NCBI RefSeq assembly: GCF_008831285.2
Contig: NC_045150.1
Location: 4,912,001 to 4,976,000 of the forward strand
From: Nymphaea colorata
Lineage: Eukaryota > Streptophyta > Magnoliopsida > Nymphaeales > Nymphaeaceae
Direction of reading: 5' to 3'
DNA: 64,000 bases
The notes under the pieces are model-generated. The model ran no database searches, was not told the origin of the DNA, and saw only the letters and a list, made by a program, of their open reading frames with translations. The stretch's first letter is position 1; the number at the start of each line of letters is the position of its first letter. Positions 48,900 through 62,100 of this stretch are shown one piece after another. Position numbers and translations under genes: made by a program.

Positions 48900-51800
48900 G
48901 GTGCGAAACTCCCCACTGCCAATGGACATGTCCTGGGACCCAAACCACACACTGATGTGGCTCTACATCCTCGCTTTCATTTGGGCCGTCGGATACTCCT
49001 AGTTCATTTTAATCGGAGTAATATTGCGAGAATCGATTTAGCGATCGAATCAGAAAGGCTAATGATGCATCAATTTAGCTCAATTAGCTGTGAATTGGTG
49101 AAAAATGCTTAACAATTCATCTTGTAAAAAGAAAATAATTAGTCAGAAACATTTCAAAGCGACACATGAAACTCTTGGTTCGGCCACTGAATTGAATCGA
49201 TTTGCCACTGATTCAGTTCGAATTGGCCAAATTAACAGAGACTCTAACAACACCAGATCTAAGCTTTGGAAAATATACACACCATATTTTATTATTTTAA
49301 ATAATTTTTAGCAGGAAATTTTACATTGTAACTTGTGAGGGGACACCCTTGTTTATATATAAACAATCGTGAGGTTTAGAAAGAAAAATTTGGGGTATTT
49401 TAACAGTTGTTTGGTACCGCTAACAAATTGTCACTGTTTAATGAAACTGGTCTAAAACTTAATGCAGATTCATGGAACTTTATAACACAATGTTTCGTGA
49501 ATATGCATCATATTTTAAAACAGTAACAATCTGGATGCCAAAAGATGAATTTTGGCATAAACTTTTGAACAATTTTTAGATCAAAATCAGTTTCATCGCT
49601 TGGTGGTGACTGGTCTTCGTGGTATCTCAAGAACAATAAAGTTTGTGACGTGTTGATGCTCATGGGAAACATATAAAATGTTCAATAAATAACAATTCCA
49701 AGTACACGACAGGAGTGTCATTTTCAAGGAAGTCGATATCCCAAGTGGCCAATTGGTCTAAAGTGACAAAGCTGGAAATTTTTTATTATGGGCGACCAAC
49801 ATTATTTGCAAAATATTCACAAGCACCAAACAATATTTTGAGAAATGTTTATGAGGTGAAATTAACATTTTTCAAAACATTAGATAGTAAACTTTCAAAA
49901 TATGAGGACAAAGCTGAAAGTTGCTACTTTATTTAAAAAAAACAAAAAAAACTGCCCGAAATTTATTTTTGGGTACTCATATTTTAAAATTTAAAAAAAA
50001 ATGGTCTATCAACCTGAGTCGAGTTGAATTGGAGTTGGTGAACCCAACCTTAATCTGAAAGCAAGCTAAGCCGGAGCGGACTCTTCTCTTTTAAGACTTG
50101 AGCTGAGCTCGTGGTGGCTTCGCGCCGCTCAAATTCAGCAGAACTTGCGGTATGGTCCATGTTGTCCATCACGGCAACGAAGGTAAATCTATTACGAAAT
50201 AATATGGAACATCGGACCATATTGAAGCATATGCTGACGCCGGTTAAATAAAAATATTTTAATCTAGAGAATAAAACTAATTTAAAAATAAGCTAGAGGA
50301 GCATAAGTAATTTGTTCTTCCAAGCGCCCATATTTTCCTCATTCCCATACTTTATAACCATAATGCTCATATATATATATATATATAACCAATTAGGCAA
50401 TTTCGAGCCAAGAATCAAATCTAGGCCAGAAATATACAGCATATTATTATAGCTATTTACAAGAAAAGGTGACAATACCTATTTTTATTTTTCATCACTT
50501 CTATATATTCTTATAGCTATTACATAACTTTCCAAAGCCACAAGGTTCCGATTGAATATGAGCCGCAAGTATGTGAATCTTGCTATTTAAAATGTGCAAC
50601 ACTTTACGCTCACATAATTTTTTGCATTGAAAATATTGCCTCAATTCTTAATCACAAAGAACGAATGTTGTAAATATGAAAATAACCCTTCAGAGTTAGG
50701 GTGAGCACTTAGGGTTTTGAGTATAACCCTTTAGAGTTACGGTTCCTTGGAAAGCCATTTTCTAGTTGCTAAAAAAAAATTAAAAAAAAATTGCTGTGTG
50801 AAATTTTAAATGAAGAACCTTGATATTTAACTCATGTATGTAAGTAGCATTAGTCCAAAAAAGTGTATTCAAGGAAAGACTTGTAAATTTGTTGCTCTAA
50901 TATAATTTATCTGAAGTCTGAAATTTCAAAATGCATAAGGCAATTGGCGGCAAGGCTGCTCACACTCAAGGGGTTTGATATTTAAGTCTTGTGGTTGTTG
51001 ATGTTATGGTGTATTACTCTTCTTAGCAGTAAAAGGTACAAAGCATGACAACTGAGTTGAATAATGTATTGTAAGTCTACCTAAGCCGGAAGCAAACTAG
51101 AAGCTTGCAGGCATAAGGGTATATAGCCATGAGAGTTTTACACGAAGGGGATTTCCCCTAAATAAAATTTAAAAAAACAATAAATTTATTTGAAATTATG
51201 AACACTTCTCCACAACAAAACAATATTCGATCTATCGCCGTGACCAAGCCTTTGTTGAAAATTTTCAGGAGGATGCAATTGCTCAACTTCTAATCAATCG
51301 CGTAATCTACAAAACTCACTTTACAATGAAGTCATCACAAAAATGCCACCTCCAAATGGCAAACTAACAGTTCACTGTCTATCTTTTTCAAGTGAACTAG
51401 AGGTTAACAACCCCGTACCTAGAGAAAAAGCTTGAAGCCCTCCTGCCTCCTCCAGAGTAGGCTGCATCGGCACAAGGGATGGTAAATATTGGGCCGCACC
51501 ACTTTAAGACGTAGAAACATAGAGCTCATGAAAATCAAACTAAATATATGTCTCTTCCCACATCTTTCAAGAAGAAAACTTTAAATTAGAGAAATAATTT
51601 ACAAAAGAGTACTCTTCTCATACTAAAATATTTAAAAAGAAAAAAATAAGAAAAAGGAAAAGATCCTCGCAGACAGAGCGGGTCATTTTTCTAAAATTGT
51701 GATCATAGGTTCAGCTTTCATCGGTCAGGCCGTCGAAGTCGAGTTGTTAATTGGTGATGGGAATTGGGTTCATGTAGGTACAACTTGCTTAGTCAATGAT

Positions 51801-52230
51801 TTTGGCGGATACGATATTATGAATGCAGTAGTCCGTGGAGTCCTCGGATAATCACTGTGCATCCTCTATTCACGTACCATATGAGCACAAATGACAAAAT
51901 GCAGATAATCTTCTGAGATTAAACAGTTCACATTCATGTAAGACACAACCTAAGATTCTGGACCCGACCATCACTGGCGGGGCCGCCTTGTGTGGGCACT
52001 TGCCCACACGGTCCCACAAAATCCCTTTATTAACATATTAGTGCTTTTTCTCGTTTATTCATATCGGTGCCCCCAAGTGTAAGTTTTTCTAAAATTAATG
52101 CCTTGAGTCACATGTGGGCTAGACATAAAAATTCTTGGTTTTACATATTGTTGTCTTCAACAATTCACTTCTTTATATATATATATATATATATGTGTTG
52201 GTGCATGTAAGAATCTAAAATTATTTGAAT
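48900..52230. other. Gene-free stretch
   Basis: No gene recognised. A decayed MITE piece lies near 51970-52145 (CACTGGCGGGGCCGCC, TGTGTGGGCACTTGCCCACA). One open frame without an ATG (about 51640-51851) is discussed under findings. Confidence 0.45.
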
Positions 52231-52232
52231 TA

Positions 52233-52416
52233 ATGCCTCTCAGGTGAGCGAAAGGGTTATCTCACCACTCGAAGCGAGGCCCGAAGGTTTCCCCCTGCTT
52301 CCTAGGGTCCTGAGCTGCTTTGGTGTTACAAGATACATGAGCATAGCACCCACGAGAATCGAACTATGCACATGTCGTTCTCAGGCTCCTAACCCGACCA
52401 GCTACGCTATGCCCCT
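52233..52416 (-). mobile_element. tRNA-derived SINE, copy 1
   Basis: On the minus strand, GGGGCATAGCGTAGCTGGTC carries an A-box-like word (TAGCTGGTCGGG, 52393-52404), and GTTCGATTCTC (52354-52364) is a near-perfect B box. The tRNA-like head (about 70 bases) is followed by a body with CTAGGAAGCAGGGGGAAACC and TTCGGGCCTCGCTTCGAG. The B box and head cannot fold as a normal full tRNA because the sequence continues into the body. The 116-codon frame across it is spurious. Confidence 0.72.
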
Positions 52417-52419
52417 TGA

Positions 52420-55160
52420 GGCAATTAGTGTTTTTCAATGTAAAGTAGTCAAGTCTCAAGTTTGTTCTATCTCTTCTCGCCAAATTTGTTGGCTTAGTTA
52501 CACTTACGCCCAATCTCTTACATGCTCTTTAGAAACAATAACAGTGTGTTACTATTTTATGCATTTATCTCAAAAACTAAGCATATTCATGTAATGCTGT
52601 CCAATGAATCTGATCTATTTTTTACTAGATGCATAAGATAGTATCATAATGTTATTGTTCCGAAAGAGCCGGGCACTGTATAGTGCACCTAACTCAAAAA
52701 TTGAATAGATTTATTGAACACTTCTCTTTTTGGCACATTCACTCGACAGTAACAATGTTTTACTGAGCCAAAAGCGCCCTTAAAAGGTCGCTTGCTAATG
52801 AAAACATCAACAAAACTACTTTATCAAACTACTTCAAAGCTTGAAGCAAACTCATGAAATAATATGTTAATAGTGTTCCATGAAACCGTTTTGTTGCTAT
52901 TCCAATTGCCAAACGACCGCCTACATCTCTATCAGTCCAATCCGGAGCCTGTTTATGTTCGACATACGTTTTTAATTCATGGTTCATAGGGTTGTAATAC
53001 TATTTTCAGGGATTTGAGAAGAGATCCCAAAAAATAACCACGTCTAATAATTGGATCGGGTTGGGTGCACTTTGAGACTATCCGCATGGAAATAAGAAAC
53101 TGGTTCTGAATCGAGTAAATCGTAGCTCCAAAACACCGTGGTCATTGGGTCGTGGGTGCCAATCGATCCGATCCGTTTGACAAGGCACGAACAGATACAT
53201 CCGGCATATTCAGACTTGACAAGGACGCGTTCTGTACGTAATGCACGGGAGAAGGCTATTTTTGTCATTTCCCTTAGCCACATGGACCGTGTCAGCCTGC
53301 CCCAGTTCCCTTCGCTAACCCAAGCACATGGTTCCGCCGTCCAAGCGACAATGACATTCATACCCTCACAGTAACACCCCGACCACGTAAATTTTTTTTT
53401 TTTTTTTTTTACTTTTTTGTATGACGACGACTACATGAGTCGATGGCTGCGTTGCTGCCTACGTTACAAGTACAGACTCGTTTATAAACTACTCGAAATG
53501 ATAAACGAATCCAATTCGAGTTTTAAGAACTCAACTTTCTATTCGATTCCCAAACTAGTACTCTATATAATCTTATCAAAATCGGTTCATCGGTTTTAAC
53601 TTTTAAGGTAAAAAGAAATTTTCACGAGTTACACGAATTGAACGAGTTACATAAGTTAACGCTTACACAAGTTAAACGAGTTTACGCCAAACGAGTTAAA
53701 TAGATTAAACGAGTTAAGTTTAAGCTCGATTTTGTGTAGTCGAGTCGAGCTCGAGCTTGCTATAAGAAGCTCGAGCTCGAGCTGGCCAAGCTCGGGCTTG
53801 ACTCGACTCATGTGCAACCCTAGTTATATAAATGAATATGTAAACATAGAAAATATGCACTTATAAAGTTATGTGAAGACAACTTGTAAAAACTTAAAGG
53901 CCGTTTGGTGAAATTAGGGTAGATTGATGAAAAGCTGTATTAAATGTGTACAAGTTTTTTGGGTAGGCACATAGGAAAGTAACAATTTAATTCCCAAACT
54001 GCCCCTAAGGGCTCACGTGTATTCCAACTTCTCATGTCATGGGCGACCCGATCAATTTTTGCATTTGGAAGTACTGGTTCAAGTTTGATAAGTTAGATTT
54101 AGTCTAAACTGAACTGGATTTGAAACATTTTTTCAGATAGTGTTTCATTTGAATCTGAATCAAAATCTGATCCAAGTATTTCACATGTCAAGAGAATTTT
54201 TTTTGGGCAGCTTTATTGGATCCAATTTAATTTTAGGTAATTTTTCTTAGATAGAGGAATATTACATATTTTTCTGGGTTCACATTTAATACTGAAAATC
54301 GTAAGATCCAGATGAGAACTGAACTATTTGCATCCTAAGTTATTTATGAATTATGTTGCTGCTATTATCTTGTTTTTGACAAAATATTACCTAAGGCATT
54401 ACGAACGACTTCTAAACTATAAAATAATGTCAATAAAAAATTAACTAAACTTAATTAAAGTTGGGACTGTCCCACATTTAATTAATTATTTATCCGTTAT
54501 TGGTAATTTTCAGGAATGAGTTTGACCTGAACATTGAGGAGCCTAACGGCTTTCAATTTTCAGCAAGTTGGACCCTCTATGAATGACAAGATCCACCGGA
54601 ATAGAGGTTACCCAATTAGGAATTTTGTTATTGGGGCATAATTGGAAATTCATTAATAATTTAGATCAAATGAAGTAGAACTAATATAAATTTCGGGTGG
54701 ATTACCAATCAGGTTCAAATTCTGTGTAGCATTTTTTTTATTCAAACCCGAAAATATCCAATAAAAAAACATATAAATCTGTAACAAAAATTCAGAAATA
54801 TTATATTTTCTATGGCTTAATTCAGATATAATTCTAAATCTTATTATAATGAATTTCAATTAGTAAGATATGGTAATAACTATACTCTATCCGAATCCGC
54901 TACATCGCCAAACCTAATGGGAATGCACCATTAGCTCTTGGTACCGTGCTTCATCGCATTTAATTAGGGACATAATGCCCGCACAAATCAAACTAATGAC
55001 AAGGCTCTAACTATTGGACTTGTGTTTGCAATTTGAATTTTCTAGAACTATTGACTAATTTCAGAAATTGATCAAAATTCCAACATGTATCCAGATTGGG
55101 TTCAATTTCACATTGTGTTTAATCTGGACTTAGACATTGATGTCAACGTGCACAATGAAA

Positions 55161-55164
<4 letters not shown>
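52420..55164. other. Gene-free; CGAGCT-rich tract
   Basis: No gene recognised. A tract rich in CGAGTTAAACGAG and GCTCGAGCTCGAGC words spans about 53590-53800. The 53.04-53.37 kb patch is GC-richer and open on both strands but shows no family. Confidence 0.45.

Positions 55165-55205
<41 letters not shown>
55165..55205. repeat. (TA)n microsatellite
   Basis: About 40 bases of TA repeat bordering MITE copy d. Confidence 0.95.
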
Positions 55206-55206
<1 letters not shown>

Positions 55207-55389
55207 CATCGTGAGATCCAACATGAAGGATGATGAAGAGAAAAATAAAAAGAAAAAGATAACAAACATTTTCGTCATATAATATTAGCTTACACGGTTT
55301 TTTCTTTGTTTTTATCTCCGTCATTCATCTACTTCAAATAAACCGCCTTGGTTAGATAACTGAATATTTTACATAACTAGAGTTATCGT
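55206..55389 (-). mobile_element. (TA)n-associated MITE, copy d
   Basis: Reverse orientation relative to copies a and b. Its reverse complement reads CGATAACTCTAGTTATG, AGTTATCTAACCAAGGCGGT ... CATCCTTCATGTTGGATCTC. TA tracts flank it on both sides (55165-55205 and 55390-55402). It is the clearest single copy with both borders. Confidence 0.7.
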
Positions 55390-55402
55390 TATATATATAT
55401 AT

Positions 55403-55501
55403 GTGTGTGCTGAAATCTGCTGGCTACCATTATAGCCGGACTAGTTGCGATTGCACCTTTTAAAAAATTAACTATACAGCAAAAAAGGTAACGAATTTCG
55501 A

Positions 55502-55541
<40 letters not shown>

Positions 55542-56035
55542 TCTGATCCATCGAATTTGAACAGGATAGCTGTAAACCCTCTCAGACGTCCGACCCAAAT
55601 TTGGACCAACTTGTGGATTACAACACGCGCTTCAAGTTCTTAACTCTAAAGGTCGCATGTCGTCGACTCGGACCCGGAAGATTTTCTATTTGGATTCGAT
55701 AATATGGATTTATCAGTTTGGATCTGGATATGGTTTCCAAAGGAAAAAAAAACGCACGAGACAGTAGTACCAAGACATAGGTAAATGTTTCAGGTGCACT
55801 AAGGCGGCGCTTCTGTCCTGCGCTTCTCGCTTCTCATCACGCCAAATCTACATTTTCCTTTCTTTTCCTCTGTTTAAAGTTACTGCTGGGGAAAAAGGGA
55901 AATGTCTTTTTTGGAGGAGGAGCTCATGGATTCACCTCAAAACAGCAGGGAGGGAGGTAGCTTGACTGCTTCTTCCTTTGCCTGTCAGTGGATTGAATAG
56001 TAGGTTACAATAGCAATCTCTCTCTCTCTCTCTCT

Positions 56036-56066
<31 letters not shown>

Positions 56067-57989
56067 CAAAGTGCCATTTGAACAAATAAGAATCGCCCTC
56101 CATACCTGATTTCTTTATGATATATGTAAATATAGGATCTATAGAACAATTATTTTGACATTCATTTTCTACGTCTTTTCCTATTTAATAGAAAAAGATC
56201 ACATGATATTGACGGGTCTTACTGTGATCGCAAATCCCAATGATCTAATCATATTAGTGTTTATAATTGATTTCTTTTGTGTAATACCATCTTTAATAAG
56301 TGCCACAAGGTCTCACCTTTGGAGTCCATCTTTATGGATTTGAATGGATCCGTATGAGGCATTTTCTCTTCCAAATAGAATCCTGTATTATATAAAAGAA
56401 TGGAAAGGTGTTTCCGTTGTTGTGGAATAAGAAGCCTTCATATCATTTAATTTATTCTGATTGTTAGGGTTTGATCCACCTTTCAGAAAATATGTGTCCA
56501 AACATTAACAAAAATGTTTTTAGTAGGACATCTTTCACAATCCGTATAGGGAGATAGTTCACCAATAGTCCAAAGAGACCAAGGGATAAGTAATTCGACT
56601 AATTCGCATACACATTATGAATGTTTGAAATCTATATTATGCAAGGAGACATTTTTTTTTTTGCTAATTTTAATAGAAGAGTGGTCTCAAATTAGTCTAT
56701 TAATTGTCAGCATCATCTACATAGTTAGCACAGTTTGGCATAGTTAGGAGCTCCATATCAAGGTCATCATTATTCATTATCATGATCTCAATATAGATAC
56801 CATCATGAACATCAATATCCAAATCATCAATAAAATAACATTTACTTTATCCAAGAAACCGTTCAAAATTACCAAAATGAAATGAAAGTATGAGTTTGTC
56901 GCTTGATATTTCATAGAATATGATCGTCTAATTCCTATAAAACCTATTACCTAAATACCCTAAGAGTGGGATAGGGCTAAGCAGCATGAAAAGGGCTTTT
57001 TAGGAAACAAGACCTGTTAACCCATACTTAATGCAAAAATATTCAAATCATCCACTTCAAAAATACAAACAGTAGAGATTAAATTGCAAATATAAAAGTC
57101 ATATTGTTGTCCAATATATATAACAATTGATCTTTGCCACCAATTAAGTTTGTAAGCATGTTAATAACTGTTCAATTCAAAGCAGTAAACTGCATACCAA
57201 GCACTCGGAGTTAAAAAAAAATAAATGTATATATATTCATGAACCCACGAGAACCATTTTGAGACGTGTAACCAAGTTAGATTGATCAAACATACATGTA
57301 ATCACATCACAAGTACTGTTTTCCCTCTCTTTTGTTCAATTAGTCTAAGCGTGTTAATTTATCACAGAAATACTTTCATATAAAAATGATGTGATACGTC
57401 TCATCGGATCTAAGTAGGAAGATTCTCAATTTTCCTGATCGTCAGATTCAAACAGCACGGCAAGATTTTCGATTCTTTTCCACGGCTATCGTGGCATTCC
57501 TTGTCAACACAGAGAGTCAAATCAAATCCCATCTTTACTAGAAGAGTTGGTGCGATGGAAAAGAGAAATGCCTTCTGGAGGGACACGCATAAACTTCCTT
57601 ACTGAAGTTTTCTCCTATTTTCAAACAAAGATCTTAGATCCTCAGTCTTTCCCAAACTGTAAATCTTGAAGTTTGATAAGAAGATAAGAGTACATGACTG
57701 AAGATGGCAAATTCATGGAGTTGAAAGCCTATTTGAATGACAGCTCAAAATCATGTTGTATTCTAAACTCCGTTTCACATGTCTGGATGATATGAAAGCC
57801 TAGTTTTGCTACTTCAAGAGAGGGTGTGACATATTTAATTGCAAAGCGTTGCCGAGCAAGTTCATCTTTGTTTAAATTTTTATAGCTGCTATTCTCTTGA
57901 ACCATAAATGAAATGAAAGATGAGGCAGCCTGCCACCCATTCTTGTCAGAACTATTGAATTAATGGAATTGAAAAAGGGTATGTCGTAT
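55403..57989. other. Gene-free stretch
   Basis: No gene recognised. TA tracts lie at 55506-55538 and, after a CT run, at 56017-56062. Confidence 0.45.
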
Positions 57990-58153
57990 TAGCGCGGAGC
58001 TACTGTGTGGGCTGCTGTCCACCCCAGCTCTTGAAATCTTACATAGGTCCAGCCGCATGTGGTGCTGAATCAGTGCTCAATCACTTATTCTTCTAAACTA
58101 AAGATCGATTAGTATAATTATGTCAAAATTTTTTTTTTTTGGCTCCGCCACTA
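57990..58153. mobile_element. hAT-like MITE, copy near ARF gene
   Basis: Contains GCGCGGAGCTACTGTGTGGG at the left and ends GGCTCCGCCACT at the right, like the copies at 3967 and 40448. The left terminus is decayed (TAGCGCGGAG). It lies about 1 kb upstream of the ARF start codon. Confidence 0.55.
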
Positions 58154-58413
58154 TGTTATGTTCTAGCGTGGAACACTGACCTTCGATGGTAAGTAAGAAA
58201 GTATGCACGCCGTACACCGAGCCGATGGTGCGTGTTCGGGAGATGTGCTCGGCGGCTTGACTACGCAACACGTTGCCCCCTCACCGGGGCTCAATGGAAA
58301 AACAACTTTCCATTTTGTTATTCTGCCGGCTTTTCTTTATCCATTTTTGAAGGTAAGCTTAGGCACTCGACGTCATGTTCGAGTCCCCAACAAATAACCA
58401 ACTTAGCGTTGCG

Positions 58414-58425
58414 CCATATAAATGT
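58414..58425 (+). promoter_or_regulatory. Candidate TATA box of the ARF gene
   Basis: CCATATAAATG is the best TATA-like word upstream of the coding start. It would place transcription start near 58450 and give a leader of about 720 bases. No start-site evidence can be drawn from sequence alone, and a start nearer 58700 is equally possible. Confidence 0.2.
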
Positions 58426-58921
58426 TAAAAGAAAAAAGAAGGGGGCTCGGGCGATGGGTTTGAAAACAATAATATGAAACATTACCGGGCCCAGCGGAAA
58501 TATCTGACAGAAAGGGAGGGTTTTTTAAAATTTTAAAGAAACTTAAAAGTAAAACCCGGAATTCAAGGGGAGAATAGAAAAAACGAAGACAAGAAGCCGA
58601 GCGCAAGGAACTAAGCGCAACAGTAATTAACCATGGTCAACGGTCCAGAATTCTAAACCCAAGAGAGGGTTACGGTTAAACCCCCGCCCGGGCTGAGGGG
58701 CACGTTGAGTTGTTCGCTTCCCCTTGGTTAAAGTTAAACGGCGGAGCCGACGCCTCTCTGGATCGAGCGCAGGCGCTCTGCCCATCACCTTTACCTTGTC
58801 GACTACTAAAGAGCCCCCACCCTCCTGCTCCTTTTCTCCCCCCCACTCTGCTTATTCCTCCCCACTTCCGCCGCTTTCCGGCGGAATTTCCTGCCGCCGA
58901 CTGCCCTTGTACCTTGCTGTC

Positions 58922-59044
58922 ATGCTCTTGGAAGGACCCTCCGAGAGCCAGGAACCTTGGGAGTCTGTATCGGATCTCTACGGAGATATCTTCCTCCTCA
59001 ACGCAGCTATCCGGCCGCGTGTCCCCCCACTGCCACCCGCCTGA
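58922..59044 (+). CDS. Upstream ORF 1 of the ARF gene, 40 codons
   Basis: The first ATG in the CT-rich leader between 58700 and the main start opens a 40-residue frame (MLLEGPSESQEPWESV..., ending PPLPPA). It stops at 59042-59044, 124 bases before the main ATG. Position -3 is G, a reasonable initiation context. Several Arabidopsis ARF mRNAs carry upstream ORFs that make their translation depend on reinitiation (eIF3h and TOR/S6K work), so a regulatory role is plausible. Whether the peptide is made is unknown, and the exact leader depends on the unmapped transcription start. Confidence 0.45.
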   Translation: MLLEGPSESQEPWESVSDLYGDIFLLNAAIRPRVPPLPPA

Positions 59045-59122
59045 AATTTAGTCCCACAGCAGCTGCCTGACGCTCGCCTATACCGTCGAGTCTCGAATTC
59101 GCTTCAGCAGCAGCAGCGGAGA

Positions 59123-59146
59123 ATGCGACGGAGTCCCTGTGCTTGA
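59123..59146 (+). CDS. Upstream ORF 2 of the ARF gene, 7 codons
   Basis: A minimal frame MRRSPCA ends at 59144-59146, 22 bases before the main ATG. Its ATG has A at -3, a stronger context than the main start. The short spacing would make reinitiation at 59169 inefficient, which fits a repressive leader. Confidence 0.45.
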   Translation: MRRSPCA

Positions 59147-59168
59147 CTGTCGAGGAGGCGTCCGCGCG

Positions 59169-62100
59169 ATGAAAGCTCCAGCTACGGCCCCTTCCGGCAA
59201 TCCAGCCGAAGGTTTGTCTGTGTGTGTAGAGAGTGTGAGGGAGAGATAGTTTCGATTTCTTTTGGTTTATCGATCCGTCGCCGGAGATTCGACGCTCGTA
59301 CGAGCGTGGTTATCTGATCGGCGGCGCCACCTGCAAACTGACCAAACGCGTGCTGACACGTGTCTTTTCGGGTTGAATATGTGGAGCAGGGGAACGGAAG
59401 GGCATCAACCCCGATCTATGGCACGCGTGCGCCGGGCCGCTCGTGTCGCTGCCGCCGGCGGGGAGCCTCGTCGTCTACTTTCCCCAGGGCCACATCGAGC
59501 AGGTGATGAACGAAACGAAACGAAACCCCCGCTTCTCCTGAAACTTTATCCTCCCGCAGGCCCACATCTTTCCCCTTAATGGCGTCCACGTCCCTTCCTC
59601 TCCTCTTCCTCTCTCTTGTGGCCTTCCTCTGCAAGTTAAACTCTACTATTCGGCAGTCAACTATCTTGTCTAACTTGCACGGAACCGACCTTCATTCCTC
59701 TCCTCCTCCTGGCTCCCCGACTTGCTCAGTGTGGAGGGGCAGAACTGTCATTTCAAAGCGAAACAGCTTCCTCCCCTGCCCGGCGGTGAGCTTTTCCTCC
59801 GCCGGCTGCGGCCGCTGAGCTTCGTCCTCCTCCCTCTCAGCAGAGGACGCATTGGTGGCACGTAAGTCAAGGAGTCCGAAAGGTGGTTTCGTCATGGCCT
59901 AGGTGACGACTGATGGTTTTCGAAAGATGGTACTTGGCGGAGGCTTGGAACCGGAATCGGTGGTTTTCCGGCGGCATTAATTAATCGTACAATCAAGTGC
60001 TGATCAGGGGCAACGATTTGGGAATTAGAATAATTAATGCTTACTTTTTGTGATGTGGAGATTGATCTGAGCCTTCCCCGTCTTTTCAGAAAATGGTCCA
60101 GTTCGTCCCGGAGACGTTCTAGGCTCGAGACTGATCAGTCCTGCATCTGTCGTTCGTTGTTGGGGAATCTGAGCGGAGAATTGGTGGAATCGATGCCTGG
60201 GGAAACGCCACCATAGTATTTAAAATCATGCGTGTTTTATGAGTGAAAATATATCGTGAAAATATCGTCACATCCAAGCAACTACACGCACTATAACCTA
60301 CATGGAAAAATTTGTTCTTCTCTTCTGCGTGAATTTCTCTGCACAACTTTTGCTGCTTTTCTTTTTTGCCTTTTCTTCTCGGAAAGTATGTTCCTCCGTT
60401 ATGTTAAATTTATATCCGCTTTTGAAAGTATCGCTAAAAGGGGTGCTGCTTTGGGCGGTGGTTCCTGGTCGTCTGGACGCGTGGAGAAGAAGGCGTCCGA
60501 AATTTTTTTCCCCAGTAACGAAATTGACTCTGTTTTTCTTTGAACTCGATGGTCGAGTCGGAGACTCGGGGAATGCCTACCCGTGGAAATTTTCCAACTG
60601 TTCTTGCCCTTTCGGGGAAAGTTCCTCTGGTTTCTCCTCGTTAGTTCGTTACCGCTCAGCGGGCCACGTTGGTCTTCTTCGGTCAAAGAAAGGACGCTCG
60701 AGGAAGGGGACCAAAATGCCCCTGCACCCTGCATAGTGTGGCGCTGGACCATGTTCCAGCAGCTTAAGGTGGTGGAGAGCAAAGTGCTGGAGCATTGATC
60801 CATGGGTTTCGTGCTTCACGTGGTGTTCCTAAGCAATTTTGGCGATGGCCGGACAAAAGTCAGGTTGGGATGTCAAAAGCATCTGCATCAAACCCTGTTC
60901 GGTTGTATTTCATCAGTGTTGGTTCGCAATTTTTTCATGTCTTCCTGCTGAATTAGTTCTTGAACAGAAGAAGAAGTTGAAGGGATGCAGGAGCTTTTAA
61001 ATTTGTTGCCATCATTTATTTTGAAGAAAACGTACTTTTTTTGTCCATTTCATACTTCATAGTGCTGGTAGTCAAGGTCCTTGTTGCAGTCTGTTAAAAC
61101 CAACCATTTTTTCTTTTGCCATCACGATGGCCTAACGTTTTTGTATCCATCATATGGTTTTCTGTTGATTCAGTTCTGAAACTGTTGAAACTTCCTTGTT
61201 TTTGTGATTTTCAGGTTGCAGCTTCTATGCACAAGGGCAGCGAGACTCAAGTACCAAATTACCCAAACCTACCATCAAAGTTGATTTGCTTGCTTCATAA
61301 TGTAACATTACATGTATGGCCTTGACTTTTCTGATGTGCCGTATTCTACTGTTTTCTTTTTCATTTTGCTTTCCTTCTTATCGTTGTGTCAGAACTTCTT
61401 GGCTTGTGGATTTTAGTCTGTCTTTCTAAAAGCTTCCCCTGTTCTATGGCATTTGTTTTTTCCATCAGGCTGACGCAGAGACGGATGAAGTGTACGCGCA
61501 GATGACACTGCAGCCTGTTAGCACAGTGAGTATTTAGTAAAATGCCTTTTTGCATCCAATTGTTGCATGCCTTTCTGTGAAGATGATGCCCGGCCGTCTG
61601 TTTCATGCACAAACTTCACGATTCATGCTAATTAATAGCATCGGATCCGAAGTAGAGATCTTCTTCATGCGCTCTGCGCTGCTCGTCATTTTAATCTGCT
61701 TTTCTTTCTAATCTAGTATGACCGCGAAGCACTGTTGGCATCCGATCTAGCACTGAGGACGAACAGACCACAGCCTGAGTTTTTCTGCAAGACCTTGACG
61801 GCAAGTGACACCAGCACTCATGGTGGGTTCTCTGTTCCACGTCGCGCAGCAGAGAAGATCTTTCCTCCTCTTGTAAGTGCATTGACTATGCTAACAATTT
61901 CTTTCCTGAGCTGAATAATCTACCTGGTAGTTTTCTGGTGTCCTTTCTGAATATTTGTCTTTGTTCTACAGGATTACACGATGCAACCACCTGCTCAAGA
62001 GCTGGTAGCCAAAGATCTACATGGGAACTCATGGACATTTCGCCACATTTATAGAGGTAATTCTCATCGTCTTCTTGCTCCGGCAGTTATTATACCAAAA

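Noticed and set aside
52354-52416. A functional tRNA gene
   Set aside because: A and B boxes are present, but the sequence continues into a SINE body and the stems do not form a standard cloverleaf by eye.
52244-52594. 116-codon plus-strand frame
   Set aside because: It runs antisense through the tRNA-derived SINE and then into low-information sequence.
58320-58425. Another tRNA-like SINE from GTTCGAGTCCC
   Set aside because: A B-box-like word is present, but no convincing A box at the right distance and no match to the two SINE copies.
58710-59051. Frames of 106 and 113 codons upstream of the ARF start
   Set aside because: Both need a TTG start. Only the ATG-initiated 40-codon part of one of them (58922-59044) is kept as an upstream ORF.
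60256-60803. Frames of 95-144 codons on both strands
   Set aside because: They lie inside ARF intron 2, between two exons that join in phase, and resemble no protein family.
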